Source: Budvicia aquatica DSM 5075 = ATCC 35567 (GTDB lineage Bacteria; Pseudomonadota; Gammaproteobacteria; Enterobacterales; Enterobacteriaceae). From it: a stretch of 64,000 nucleotides of DNA. Below, in pieces: positions 36,698 to 45,674 of this stretch. The notes below the pieces were generated by a model. The model did not search any database, had not been told where the DNA came from, and was given only the letters and a program-made list of their open reading frames with translations. Position 1 is the stretch's first letter. Each line of letters starts with the position of its first letter. The DNA is taken from the NCBI RefSeq assembly GCF_000427805.1, contig NZ_ATYS01000011.1:62001-126000 (forward strand). Direction: 5' to 3'. The position numbers and the translations under genes are program-made.

Positions 36698-38677
36698 ATG
36701 AACACAATTACGCCCGAGACTACGTTAACTCCCCTATGCCTCGTTGCCCCCTACCCAGCGTTGATAGAAGAGACTAAAAGTCTTCTGCATCAGTTCACCA
36801 CACCGTTAACGTTGCACTTAACTGACTTAAACCGCGTTATAGAAGAGCTACCGACACTTGAGACCCGTGGCTATCGCGTTCTCATCAGTCGGGGCGGCTG
36901 CGCTGACCTTTTACGCCAACACAGTAGCCTACCCGTCGTAGAGATCAAAACATCGGGCTACGATGTTCTCAATGCACTGGCTCCGTTTATCGGACAGAGT
37001 GTCCACATCGGCATCGTCGGCTTTCGCAGCGTGGTAGATGGTTGCTGTCGTGCGGCAAAACAGTTGGGCATCGAACACCAATCTTTTTTATTGACGAGTA
37101 ACGATGCAAAAGAGATCGCAACCATGCAACAAAAGCTCGCGGCCCAGAAGCTAGATTGGATCATCGGGGATACCGTGTTTCAGGACTACTTCGCCCCGCT
37201 AGCTACCCAGTTTCGACTTCTGAACTCCGGCATTGACTCCGTGAGACAGGCTCTGGAAGAGGCACAAACGCTCTATCAAGCCCTCAGCCGTCAGGCACTG
37301 GAGCGCGACCACCTGCAACTGATTTTGGACAAATTCGACAAAGGCGTCATCTCCGTCGATGAGCGAGGCAAAGTGCTGCACGTTAATCACTGTGCCCACA
37401 CATTGTTCAGTTTAAAAACAGCGGAAGAAGGCGATATAAGGTCATTCACTCCGCTCATGCTGTCTCAATTAAGTCCAGATATACAACCTGATTGGGATAC
37501 GTTACGGCAGGGTAAATCGGTGTTGGCACAAATTATAGACAGTGCGCAGGGGGTATTAGTATTAAATCAGTACCCGGTGATCGCCGATGGCAGACTTATT
37601 CGCGCCGTTCTAACAGTACAAACCGTCTCTAGCCTGCGGGACACAGAGTATCAGGTTCGACGCCAAGAGCTGGCACAACGCGGCTTAAACGCTCGCTATT
37701 GCTTTAATGACATTATCACCGAAAACGCCGAAATGAAGCGACGATTGGACATCATGCGTACCTACGCGCTGACTGATGCCACGATCCTTATAGGCGGAGA
37801 AAGCGGCACCGGTAAAGAACTGCTGGCACAAAGCCTACACAACGCCAGCCGTCGGGCAAACGGCCCCTTCGTTGCCATCAACTGCGGTGCCGTTGCGCCA
37901 CAAATTTTGGAAAGCGAACTGTTTGGCTATGTGGCGGGTGCGTTTACTGGCGCGTCGCCAAAGGGAAAATCCGGGCTATTCGAACTGGCTCATCAGGGAA
38001 CGCTGTTTCTTGACGAAATCGGTGAACTGGACAAGCCTCTGCAGTCGCGTTTGCTTAGAGTTTTGCAGGAACGGCAGATTATGCGACTGGGTTCCGATAG
38101 AGTTATCCCGATCGATATTCGCATTATCGCAGCCACCAACAAAAAATTACCGCAATTGATAGAACAGGGCACGTTCAGAGAGGATCTATACTATCGGCTC
38201 AACGTGCTTAAAGCGACAACGCTGCCTTTGCGTGAGCGACCCGAAGACGTCCGAGTTATCGGTACCTATCTGCTAAATGAATACTGCCAGCGCTATCAGT
38301 TACCCGAAATGACACTAACTCCGGAACTATGGAAACGGTTACAAAACTACTCATGGCCGGGCAACGTACGTCAGTTGAGCAATATTATCGAACGACTGGT
38401 GCTATCCATCCATTCCCGCCCGGCAACGCTGGCAGAGGCCCAACTACTGATGGACGATTTAGAACCCACCGCCACATCAATATCATCGTCCTCCTGTTCG
38501 CGCTGTCGAATGCTGAAAGGCGATTTTAAAACCATCCGGCTGAGAATGCTGCACCAGTTGCTTCTCACCGAGCGAAATAATAAAAGTCAGTTAGCTAAGC
38601 GGCTTAACGTAGACAGAACGTCACTAAACCGGTGGCTGAAGGAGGATGTAAGCGAAGATTCGTCAACCTATGAGTAG
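36698..38677 (+). CDS. PrpR-type sigma-54-dependent transcriptional activator
   Basis: A 659-residue enhancer-binding protein. N-terminal PrpR_N sensory domain (about 10-190), a PAS-like stretch (about 200-320, ILDKFDKGVISVDERGKVLHVN), and a central AAA+ domain with Walker A GESGTGKELLAQ, the sigma-54 contact GAFTGASPKGKSGLFE and Walker B GTLFLDEIGEL. The C-terminal Fis-type HTH is NKSQLAKRLNVDRTSLNRWL. Start MNTITPETT (36698) begins at the PrpR_N domain; the longer TTG reading from 36593 starts against the preceding hairpin. Presumed regulator of the upstream operon. Confidence 0.88.
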   Translation: MNTITPETTLTPLCLVAPYPALIEETKSLLHQFTTPLTLHLTDLNRVIEELPTLETRGYRVLISRGGCADLLRQHSSLPVVEIKTSGYDVLNALAPFIGQSVHIGIVGFRSVVDGCCRAAKQLGIEHQSFLLTSNDAKEIATMQQKLAAQKLDWIIGDTVFQDYFAPLATQFRLLNSGIDSVRQALEEAQTLYQALSRQALERDHLQLILDKFDKGVISVDERGKVLHVNHCAHTLFSLKTAEEGDIRSFTPLMLSQLSPDIQPDWDTLRQGKSVLAQIIDSAQGVLVLNQYPVIADGRLIRAVLTVQTVSSLRDTEYQVRRQELAQRGLNARYCFNDIITENAEMKRRLDIMRTYALTDATILIGGESGTGKELLAQSLHNASRRANGPFVAINCGAVAPQILESELFGYVAGAFTGASPKGKSGLFELAHQGTLFLDEIGELDKPLQSRLLRVLQERQIMRLGSDRVIPIDIRIIAATNKKLPQLIEQGTFREDLYYRLNVLKATTLPLRERPEDVRVIGTYLLNEYCQRYQLPEMTLTPELWKRLQNYSWPGNVRQLSNIIERLVLSIHSRPATLAEAQLLMDDLEPTATSISSSSCSRCRMLKGDFKTIRLRMLHQLLLTERNNKSQLAKRLNVDRTSLNRWLKEDVSEDSSTYE

Positions 38678-38859
38678 AGACGTTTTTATTCAATGGACGA
38701 TATCATTGAGAATCTATAGGGAGCGCGGACTGAAATATTTCAAACAAAAAATCAGGAAAAGATCCCGTTTACGTGCAGCAAGTAGCCTGACAAATATCTA
38801 TAAAACCGGTAGTAACCAGTTCGGAGCTAAGCCAGTAAAATTAATTTAGTTAAGACAGT

Positions 38860-39288
38860 TCAACTCTCATCGTCTACATCAAAATAGACTCTGGCCATCA
38901 AAGCGCCCTGAGAACCAAACTCTTCAAGCACGCCCCCTAAATCAACCCAGAGTCTCTGAGACCTTAACCGATCGTTATTCAGGTTAACGCCGGCTAAAGT
39001 AAATACTCCCTGTAACTCATGGAGCTGACCATCAGGCGAACCAATCTTTATGGCGCACTCAAAAGCTACCGCAGCCCGAACTAACACCATTTTATCTGGG
39101 TTATCAGCCTCAGGCAGGCCGCCGGTCAGCCAATCCGGCTCAGAAGTCACCACAAACTCAACAATCTTAGAACCGCTAACCTGCTGGCTAAAAACATTCT
39201 CGGCCATAGTTACAATCGTGGAATAAGGATCGTCATTCAGCCATTCAAGCATATGTTTTGTTTGTTCAAGCCGGCTAAAATTATGCAT
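38860..39288 (-). CDS. Conserved hypothetical protein, 142 residues
   Basis: Not recognised. Soluble, acidic, no signal peptide or membrane segment. It looks like a single alpha/beta domain: helix 'RLEQTKHMLEWLNDDPY', then strands 'KIVEFVVTSEPDW', 'VLVRAAVAFECAIKIG', 'LQGVFTLAGV' and 'QRLWVDLGGVLEEFG', ending ARVYFDVDDES. It lies 21 bp after yigL on the same strand and may share its transcript. Ribosome-binding site is weak, so the start is uncertain; an ATG 12 codons in is an alternative. Confidence 0.6.
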   Translation of the reverse strand: MHNFSRLEQTKHMLEWLNDDPYSTIVTMAENVFSQQVSGSKIVEFVVTSEPDWLTGGLPEADNPDKMVLVRAAVAFECAIKIGSPDGQLHELQGVFTLAGVNLNNDRLRSQRLWVDLGGVLEEFGSQGALMARVYFDVDDES

Positions 39289-39309
39289 ATCATCAATACT
39301 CGCCGTGAG

Positions 39310-40107
39310 TTAAAGGTACATCTTACGTAAATAGTGCATTACCGCATCATCAACATTGGTACCAATCACTTCCAGGTTAGGCAGTCGATCTTTAAGGCGC
39401 TGATGGGCATTTTGCATAATGCAACCCTTGCCAGACATCTCCAGCATTTCAACGTCGTTCATGCCGTCGCCAAAGGTAATGCAGTCTTTCAATCCGTAGC
39501 CCAAGATACCGGCAACGTCTTCTAATGCATGTCCTTTAGATACTCCGCCGCCCATCACTTCAAGACAGTAAGAGAGTGAGAAACTCACATTGACCCTATC
39601 GCCCCAACGGGCATTAATCACTTCTTCGAGCGCGACTAATTCGTCGTGGTCGCGACAGGTAAAGAAGACTTTGCAAATTCCATCGGTCGCCAGCGTATCC
39701 GGATTAAAGACCTGATAGCTAAAGTCAGACTCTTGATGGAAATTCTTTAAATCTTCACTTTCGCGATTAGTGAACCACTCATCATTACGATAAACATGGG
39801 TTTCAATTTTCGGATTTTTATCCACAATATGATAAAGATCATAAGCAATATCCGGGGCCAGATTATGGCTAAATATCAGCTCGCCCTTGGCATTGTGTAC
39901 TCGAGCACCATTCGAAGTAATCATAAAGGTGTCAATGCCCAGACCATCACGGATCTGTCCAACATCAACATGATGACGGCCAGTAGCAAAAATAAAGTTA
40001 ACGCCACTTTTAGATATCAGCTTTAACGTGTCTTTAGCAAACGGGGAAAGGGTATGATCTGCCTGCAACAGAGTGCCATCCAAATCGGATGCAACGATAT
40101 GATACAT
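39310..40107 (-). CDS. yigL: HAD-family sugar/pyridoxal phosphate phosphatase YigL
   Basis: Cof-type HAD phosphatase. E. coli YigL dephosphorylates pyridoxal phosphate and sugar phosphates and is up-regulated by SgrS during glucose-phosphate stress. It has 265 residues (E. coli 266). Motif I DLDGTLLQ (8-15), motif II TSNGARVH, motif III Lys in GGVSKGHALE, motif IV FGDGMNDVEML. In E. coli it follows pldB, as here (61 bp). Confidence 0.95.
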   Translation of the reverse strand: MYHIVASDLDGTLLQADHTLSPFAKDTLKLISKSGVNFIFATGRHHVDVGQIRDGLGIDTFMITSNGARVHNAKGELIFSHNLAPDIAYDLYHIVDKNPKIETHVYRNDEWFTNRESEDLKNFHQESDFSYQVFNPDTLATDGICKVFFTCRDHDELVALEEVINARWGDRVNVSFSLSYCLEVMGGGVSKGHALEDVAGILGYGLKDCITFGDGMNDVEMLEMSGKGCIMQNAHQRLKDRLPNLEVIGTNVDDAVMHYLRKMYL

Positions 40108-40168
40108 ATAAAAATTACCAACCTTTATTTAAACGTAAACAAAAAATACTAACGCACTGAAATAGTGA

Positions 40169-41170
40169 TTAATAGCGGGCAAAAAAACCTAATATCTCTA
40201 TCAGTGCTTCAGTGCGCATTTCATCTTTTTCAAACAGAATTTCATGACGGGCACCGTTAATCACCTTCGGCCCACCGCCCTCACAGGGATGACCCGCATC
40301 AGCCAAAGCCTGACAAAATGCCAGATGAGAATTATTATCTACTAAACGCTCCTGGCTTGCCTGCAATAAAAGCAATGGAGTGGTAATCTGAGGCGCGAGT
40401 GCTATTGCCTTTTCACCGGCCATCATCGATTCTCTTACCCAATGGTAAGTCGGGCCACCGAGCCTGAGTTCGGGGCGGTCGGCATAATGTCGTGAAAATA
40501 AGCGGTAGCGAGCTTTACTGTGAGTCAGAACATTAACGGCATAAGGTAAGGGAATCCAGCGCCCAGTGCCTACAGCATAATACTCACGCACCCCCTGCCA
40601 TTTTTCCGTAATATCAGTAATTCTTTTAGCTAACCAAACGGGCATAGGTAAAGCAATACCCAGCATTGGTGAGCAGAGCACCGCAGCTCGCACGGCATTC
40701 GGGTGTCTGGCTAAAAATAGTGTCGCAATCGCACCGCCCATAGAGTGGGCCAGCATAAAGGATTGCTGATACTCTTCAGCCATAAAAATATTGAGCCAAA
40801 AGATTTCAAAATCATCAACGTAGTCGTCAAAATTCTCAACGTGCCCGCGATGACTGTCCTCCAGTAAACGACCAGAAAATCCCTGACCACGATGGTCAAG
40901 GATCCAGACATCATAGCCACAGCGAAAAAGATCGTAGGCCAACTCCTGATACTTTAGGTAGCCTTCCGTTCTCCCGGTTACAACAACAATCGCCCGATGA
41001 TGATCGTCTGAAGTGAAACGCACATATTCAATAGGCACACCGTCGACGCCTTCAAAACTTAATTCCTGACGCTGTTGCCAGAAGTCCAATAAAGGCCCAG
41101 ACGTGAACGCCGCGAAGTGTTTTTCACGGTTTAACCAGTCTTTTTTAAACGATAAAAAGTCTACTGTCAT
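40169..41170 (-). CDS. pldB: Lysophospholipase L2 PldB
   Basis: Alpha/beta hydrolase of the inner membrane that removes the acyl chain of 2-acyl lysophospholipids. It has 333 residues (E. coli 340). Nucleophile Ser in LAHSMGGAIA, HRGQGFSGR, and the terminal NGARHEILFEKDEMR with the catalytic His. In E. coli pldB is preceded by rhtB and followed by yigL; the same neighbours are here, with rhtB divergent. Confidence 0.95.
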   Translation of the reverse strand: MTVDFLSFKKDWLNREKHFAAFTSGPLLDFWQQRQELSFEGVDGVPIEYVRFTSDDHHRAIVVVTGRTEGYLKYQELAYDLFRCGYDVWILDHRGQGFSGRLLEDSHRGHVENFDDYVDDFEIFWLNIFMAEEYQQSFMLAHSMGGAIATLFLARHPNAVRAAVLCSPMLGIALPMPVWLAKRITDITEKWQGVREYYAVGTGRWIPLPYAVNVLTHSKARYRLFSRHYADRPELRLGGPTYHWVRESMMAGEKAIALAPQITTPLLLLQASQERLVDNNSHLAFCQALADAGHPCEGGGPKVINGARHEILFEKDEMRTEALIEILGFFARY

Positions 41171-41471
41171 GGTTTCACATATCTTAAATTGATAAATGTT
41201 TATGACCTATACTGCCAAATTTATCAATAGTATATTGTGCCATATATTGTTGGTTAGCTGCGGGTTTGGCTAAATTATAGCTGCACATAAATCTATTTGA
41301 ACCAATGATTACAGACTTTTTTGTATGCGATTAATCCAATATAAAAAGCATACGCAGAGTAAAGATAGGCTACGCATCAAATTCGGTGTACATTTTATTG
41401 TAACGATGACGGTGCCTGAATAGGTGCCCCGTCGCTTTTATTTTGAGACCGAATCAATAGAAGGAACCACC
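41171..41471. promoter_or_regulatory. Divergent pldB/rhtB control region
   Basis: A 301-bp gap, AT-rich, with no credible gene. A GTATGC / GCATAC inverted pair lies near 41322-41352. Promoters for both genes must lie here but I cannot place boxes with confidence. Confidence 0.3.
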
Positions 41472-42098
41472 GTGACGCTTGAATGGTGGCTGACCTACTT
41501 AGTTACAACAATTATCCTTAGCCTTTCTCCCGGCTCCGGCGCAATAAATACCATGAGTACCGGTATTAGCTATGGTTTTCGAGGAGCACTGCCTTCTATT
41601 GCTGGCCTGCAGGTCGGACTATCAGTACATATCGTTTTAGTCGGTATCGGATTGGGAACGTTATTAACGCAATCTGTCATAGCCTTTGATATTTTAAAAT
41701 GGCTGGGTGCGGCCTATTTAATCTGGTTGGGCATTCAGCAATGGCGTACCGCTGGTGCCTTAGATCTGAATGCGGTATCAAAAGCGTTACCTGGCAGCGG
41801 GTTGTTTAAACGTGCAATATTAGTCAATCTGACTAACCCTAAAAGCATCGTTTTTTTAGCTGCTCTGTTTCCTCAGTTTATTATTCCGAATCAACCTCAG
41901 GGAGCCCAGTACCTGATTCTGGGCATGACCAGCGTAGTCGTTGATATTATTGTTATGATTGGCTACGCAACTCTGGCAACCCACGTTGCCAAATGGATCA
42001 AAGAACCCCATCAAATGCGACTGCTTAACCGCATCTTCGGTTCATTATTTATTATGGTGGGTACGTTGCTGTTTTTTGCCCGTAAAACCAATGGGTAA
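41472..42098 (+). CDS. rhtB: Homoserine/homoserine lactone efflux protein RhtB
   Basis: LysE-family inner-membrane exporter with about six helices. The GTG start at 41472 ([10 protein letters not shown]) has AAGGA six bases upstream and aligns with the E. coli start; it gives 208 residues (E. coli 206). Family signature [10 protein letters not shown] near 19-28 and the [17 protein letters not shown] segment are nearly identical to E. coli. A longer reading from 41424 lacks support. Confidence 0.94.
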   Translation: MTLEWWLTYLVTTIILSLSPGSGAINTMSTGISYGFRGALPSIAGLQVGLSVHIVLVGIGLGTLLTQSVIAFDILKWLGAAYLIWLGIQQWRTAGALDLNAVSKALPGSGLFKRAILVNLTNPKSIVFLAALFPQFIIPNQPQGAQYLILGMTSVVVDIIVMIGYATLATHVAKWIKEPHQMRLLNRIFGSLFIMVGTLLFFARKTNG

Positions 42099-42177
42099 GA
42101 TGGACGGATATTGGGCGATTATAAGTTTTACTGCTTAATATTTTTTGTATATCGAATAAATTCACTTGCACCCTTTT

Positions 42178-42195
42178 CCACATTTTGTAATGTGG
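42178..42195 (+). repeat. Short perfect palindrome upstream of asd
   Basis: CCACATT-TTGT-AATGTGG, seven-base arms, 92 bp before asd. Could be an operator or a small leader hairpin. I see no lysine-riboswitch pattern in the 188-bp gap. Confidence 0.35.
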
Positions 42196-42286
42196 AGGGA
42201 GTCGAGCTCATAATTAGCTACGTTCAGCAAAAGCAAGACAGCGAATACACTCACATTTATTACCTCCAAGGTTAGGATTGTTGAAT

Positions 42287-43396
42287 ATGAAAAACGTCGG
42301 TTTTATTGGCTGGCGCGGTATGGTCGGTTCCGTTCTGATGCAACGAATGATCGAAGAACGCGATTTTGACGCCATACGCCCGGTTTTCTTCTCTACCTCA
42401 CAGACAGGTCAAGCAGCCCCTTCATTTGCAGGCCAAAGCGGCACGCTACAAGATGCCAATGATATCGAAGCCCTACGCGCGCTGGATATCATCATTACCT
42501 GCCAGGGTGGCGACTACACCAGCGAAGTGTATCCAAAGCTACGCGCTAGCGGATGGAACGGCTACTGGATTGATGCAGCTTCAACCCTGCGCATGAAAGA
42601 CGATGCCATTATCATTCTTGATCCGGTTAACCATGATGTTATCCATCAGGGCCTGAATCAGGGCATTAAAACCTTTGTTGGCGGCAACTGTACCGTTAGC
42701 TTAATGCTGATGTCCCTTGGCGGCCTGTTTGCGAATAATCTGATTGAATGGGCTTCGGTTGCCACTTACCAGGCCGCTTCCGGTGGCGGGGCCCGTCATA
42801 TGCGTGAACTCCTGACCCAAATGGGCATGTTGCACGCTAACGTAGCTAAAGAGCTTCAGGACCCGGCATCAGCCATTCTGGATATCGAACGCAAAGTTAC
42901 AGAACAGATGCGTAGCGGAACCTTACCCGTTGATAATTTTGGTGTGCCATTAGCCGGTAGCCTGATCCCATGGATCGATAAACAACTGGAAAATGGCCAA
43001 AGCCGCGAAGAGTGGAAAGGTCAGGCAGAGACCAATAAAATACTTAACACCGCCAGCCCAATTCCGGTCGATGGTCTCTGTGTCCGTATTGGTGCACTTC
43101 GCTGCCACAGTCAGGCATTCACACTGAAACTCAAAAAAGATATCCCGCTGGCTGACATTCACAGCATGCTGGCTGAAAATAATGAGTGGGTAAAAGTCGT
43201 ACCGAACGATCGTGAAATTTCAATGCGTGAGTTAACACCTGCAGCGGTTACCGGTACCTTATCGACGCCGGTCGGTCGCTTACGTAAGCTCAATATGGGA
43301 CCAGAATACCTATCAGCATTCACCGTAGGTGACCAGCTACTCTGGGGAGCAGCAGAACCACTGCGCCGTATGCTGCGGATTCTACTACAAGCTTAA
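42287..43396 (+). CDS. asd: Aspartate-semialdehyde dehydrogenase Asd
   Basis: NADPH enzyme reducing aspartyl-4-phosphate to aspartate semialdehyde, the branch point to diaminopimelate, lysine, threonine and methionine. NADP fold [17 protein letters not shown], catalytic Cys in [17 protein letters not shown], His in [12 protein letters not shown]. It has 369 residues from the ATG at 42287 (E. coli 367); an in-frame TTG nine bases upstream is less likely given AGGA spacing. Monocistronic with a terminator. Confidence 0.97.
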   Translation: MKNVGFIGWRGMVGSVLMQRMIEERDFDAIRPVFFSTSQTGQAAPSFAGQSGTLQDANDIEALRALDIIITCQGGDYTSEVYPKLRASGWNGYWIDAASTLRMKDDAIIILDPVNHDVIHQGLNQGIKTFVGGNCTVSLMLMSLGGLFANNLIEWASVATYQAASGGGARHMRELLTQMGMLHANVAKELQDPASAILDIERKVTEQMRSGTLPVDNFGVPLAGSLIPWIDKQLENGQSREEWKGQAETNKILNTASPIPVDGLCVRIGALRCHSQAFTLKLKKDIPLADIHSMLAENNEWVKVVPNDREISMRELTPAAVTGTLSTPVGRLRKLNMGPEYLSAFTVGDQLLWGAAEPLRRMLRILLQA

Positions 43397-43418
43397 TCTT
43401 TAGATGATTGTGTAGTTA

Positions 43419-43446
43419 CAAAAATGGCCCCGTTCGGGCCATTTTT
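43419..43446. terminator. Terminator downstream of asd
   Basis: AAAAATGGCCC-CGTTC-GGGCCATTTTT hairpin between convergent genes; strong in both directions. Confidence 0.9.
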
Positions 43447-43470
43447 AATGGTTAAAATAAACAATCAGCG

Positions 43471-43965
43471 CTACTTCGCCATCATCTCTTCTTTGGTGCT
43501 CTTGAGGAATTTATATTCCTTGCCGTCATACACCCACTTAGCCGTAGATGATTCAGCCGCAGTAGCATTGGTGGTATCAAGGTCGGATAATCCGTTATGC
43601 TTCTCAGCCAAAACATTAATCAAATAACCAGAATCAAATAATACCGTACTGGCAGTTTCGCCCTTTTGCACCACAACCCAGAACGGCCCCTGAGATGCTC
43701 CCCATCCGCAGGCACTCTTGGTGGTTACAAAGTAGCCTTGTACATCCGCGCCGAGGTCGATAGATTTACTTTGAAGCCCACATTCTGAGTAATCATTCCT
43801 GTAGGTTTTGCTATTTTTTACAGCACCATCAATTAGTGCAGGAAGCTCAACAAAGCCTTCATCTTCAATAGTGACTGCTGCTGTTTCTTGGGCAAACGCC
43901 GTTGAACACAATAGCGGAGCGGCTAACACCAAAAACGCTAATCCTTTAACGACCTTATTCATCAA
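43471..43965 (-). CDS. Secreted hypothetical protein, 164 residues
   Basis: Not recognised. N-terminal signal peptide (hydrophobic core GLAFLVLAAPLLCSTAFA, cleavage after AFA-Q near residue 25). The mature part has two cysteines ('YSECGLQ' and 'KSACGWGASQGPFWVVV'), probably a disulfide, and a final 'AKWVYDGKEYKFLKS' strand pair. Predicted periplasmic, about 14 kDa. It sits 42 bp after the phosphatase gene on the same strand. Low similarity to anything I recall. Confidence 0.6.
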   Translation of the reverse strand: MMNKVVKGLAFLVLAAPLLCSTAFAQETAAVTIEDEGFVELPALIDGAVKNSKTYRNDYSECGLQSKSIDLGADVQGYFVTTKSACGWGASQGPFWVVVQKGETASTVLFDSGYLINVLAEKHNGLSDLDTTNATAAESSTAKWVYDGKEYKFLKSTKEEMMAK

Positions 43966-44007
43966 TAATCCTTATCATTGTTTAATGTGTTGTATCTGAT
44001 TAATTCA

Positions 44008-44796
44008 TCAGGATTCTAAATACTTATTCTGAATCTGAGTACGTTTTTCTGCCGTTAACCCAAACTCCTGCTCAAGCCAATTATTGGTGTTACCATAGCG
44101 TTTATCAATGGCTTTCAATGCAGTACCGATAAACACTTCCTTCGCTGACATAACATAATTCAAACTATCAATGCCATGCTGCTCATTTAACTGCCTAGCC
44201 AAATGGGACATCATTTCGTTGCGAAAAGGCGCTAACGTCGTTTCCGTCAGCATATAGTCTTCAATAACGGTATCGCGATTGGCTCCCAGCGTTAACAATA
44301 CAATTGCAGAACCAATTCCTGTTCTGTCTTTACCTACCGCACAGTGTTGAACCAGCGCACCGGATTCCGGCTGCATCATAACCGTTGTCAGATGGCGATA
44401 TGCTCGATTATCAAAGGGAAGCTTATGGTATAAGCGAGACATAAAGTCAACCGCATCAAACTTTGCTAGCATTTCATCGTTTAACTTAGCAAAGTTAGCA
44501 TTAACATCGTCAGTTAACGGATTGGCGGGTACGTTATCGTACTGAACGCCCTGCCAGATAACATCCGGTTTCAGCTTTACCTCATCAATATCACGATAAT
44601 CAATAATATGGGTTAACGGCATTTGGCTCAAATATTGGCAATCATCCGCAGTCAGGCGGTCGAGAGAACCCGCTCTTAGCAATAAGCCGGATTTAACTTT
44701 ACGCCCGTCAGCCCCGGAGTGCCCCCCCTGATCGCGGAAGTTAATTCCCCCTTGAAGGGGTAACAGAGAAGAGTGTAATAAGTGATTAGTAGCCAT
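44008..44796 (-). CDS. Tyrosine/phosphoinositide-type protein phosphatase (Y_phosphatase3 family)
   Basis: A 262-residue cysteine phosphatase. P-loop HCAVGKDRTG (about 155-164) is the CX5R signature with the Lys-Asp typical of the bacterial lipid/tyrosine phosphatase family (PF13350); N-terminal INFRDQGGHSGADGRKVKSGLLLRAG in halves is also diagnostic. No signal peptide, so cytoplasmic. Related proteins dephosphorylate phosphotyrosine or phosphoinositides; substrate here unknown. Confidence 0.85.
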   Translation of the reverse strand: MATNHLLHSSLLPLQGGINFRDQGGHSGADGRKVKSGLLLRAGSLDRLTADDCQYLSQMPLTHIIDYRDIDEVKLKPDVIWQGVQYDNVPANPLTDDVNANFAKLNDEMLAKFDAVDFMSRLYHKLPFDNRAYRHLTTVMMQPESGALVQHCAVGKDRTGIGSAIVLLTLGANRDTVIEDYMLTETTLAPFRNEMMSHLARQLNEQHGIDSLNYVMSAKEVFIGTALKAIDKRYGNTNNWLEQEFGLTAEKRTQIQNKYLES

Positions 44797-44882
44797 AAGT
44801 CCCTCTTATATTTAGCTATTATAAAATGGTATTTGCCTATAGGCGCTAAGCAGTAGCAAATGGATAGTATCGGATATGATAA

Positions 44883-44906
44883 ACGGCAACAGTTTTCTGT
44901 TGCCGT
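44883..44906 (-). terminator. Terminator downstream of fre
   Basis: ACGGCAACAG-TTTT-CTGTTGCCGT, perfect ten-base stem, 13 bp after the fre stop. T-tract is short. Confidence 0.65.
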
Positions 44907-44918
44907 AAAAGCGGAGGA

Positions 44919-45620
44919 TCAGATAAACGAAAATGCATCGCCAAACATTCTGGATTCATCGGCATTACGCTCACCGCAGAATCGCTCTCTGGCAATTTTG
45001 ACCATTTCAAAACGCCCGGCAATATAGATATCGTATTCAGCCAATGAACCGAAATCAGACAGAACCGCTGTCAGAACGGTACCCGTTCTTCCACGCCATT
45101 CACTTTCTGGCTGCTCAACCACCGAGACTACATTCAGGTTCGGATACTGTACGGATAACGACTCCAGACGCGTTAAATCATAAAGATGATTCTCTTCACG
45201 TCCTCCCCAGTATAAGAAAATCGGCCGGTTAGGTTGCTTATCCAATACGGTCATCAGAATAGAATTGACATAAGAGAAGCCGGTACCGCCTGCAATTAAC
45301 AGAATCGGCCGCTCAGAGTCCTGCCGTAACCATGCATCCCCATGAGGAATATCAATGGCAATAGACTCTTCTTTTAACAGGCGATCCATTACCGCCATAG
45401 CGTACAAGTTAAGCTCAGAAGCACCGATATGTAATTCGATAGAACCGGTGTCCTCTGGCGTGGAAGCCATTGAAAATGGACGCTTATCACGCTCATCCAT
45501 AACAACCATCAGATACTGACCGGCCTGAAACGAGAATGGCATGTCCGGCGTTAAACGCACACGGAATACCGTATCAGTGATCGACTCCACTGACGTTACC
45601 TTACAATTCAATATTGCCAT
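44919..45620 (-). CDS. fre: NAD(P)H-flavin reductase Fre
   Basis: Reduces free riboflavin, FMN or FAD with NAD(P)H, supplying reduced flavin for iron reduction and, in UbiX/UbiD context, FMN. It has 233 residues, the E. coli length, from the ATG at 45620 (GGAG five bases upstream); the longer reading from 45644 is not supported. Flavin site [11 protein letters not shown] site [13 protein letters not shown]-terminal MFGDAFSFI. Lies 54 bp after ubiD on the same strand, as in E. coli. Confidence 0.96.
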   Translation of the reverse strand: MAILNCKVTSVESITDTVFRVRLTPDMPFSFQAGQYLMVVMDERDKRPFSMASTPEDTGSIELHIGASELNLYAMAVMDRLLKEESIAIDIPHGDAWLRQDSERPILLIAGGTGFSYVNSILMTVLDKQPNRPIFLYWGGREENHLYDLTRLESLSVQYPNLNVVSVVEQPESEWRGRTGTVLTAVLSDFGSLAEYDIYIAGRFEMVKIARERFCGERNADESRMFGDAFSFI

Positions 45621-45674
45621 GTACTCCCTCTGCCGGGTCATCAAATAAAAAACAAGAACACATTAATGTAACCA

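Noticed and set aside
38670-38849. 59-codon open frame after the PrpR-like regulator, overlapping its stop
   Set aside because: No ribosome-binding site within 20 bases, Lys/Arg-rich product with no recognisable domain; most likely chance. The 182-bp gap otherwise shows nothing clear.
42099-42286. Lysine riboswitch before asd
   Set aside because: The gap is only 188 bp and lacks the conserved lysine-aptamer core patterns; only a short palindrome is present.
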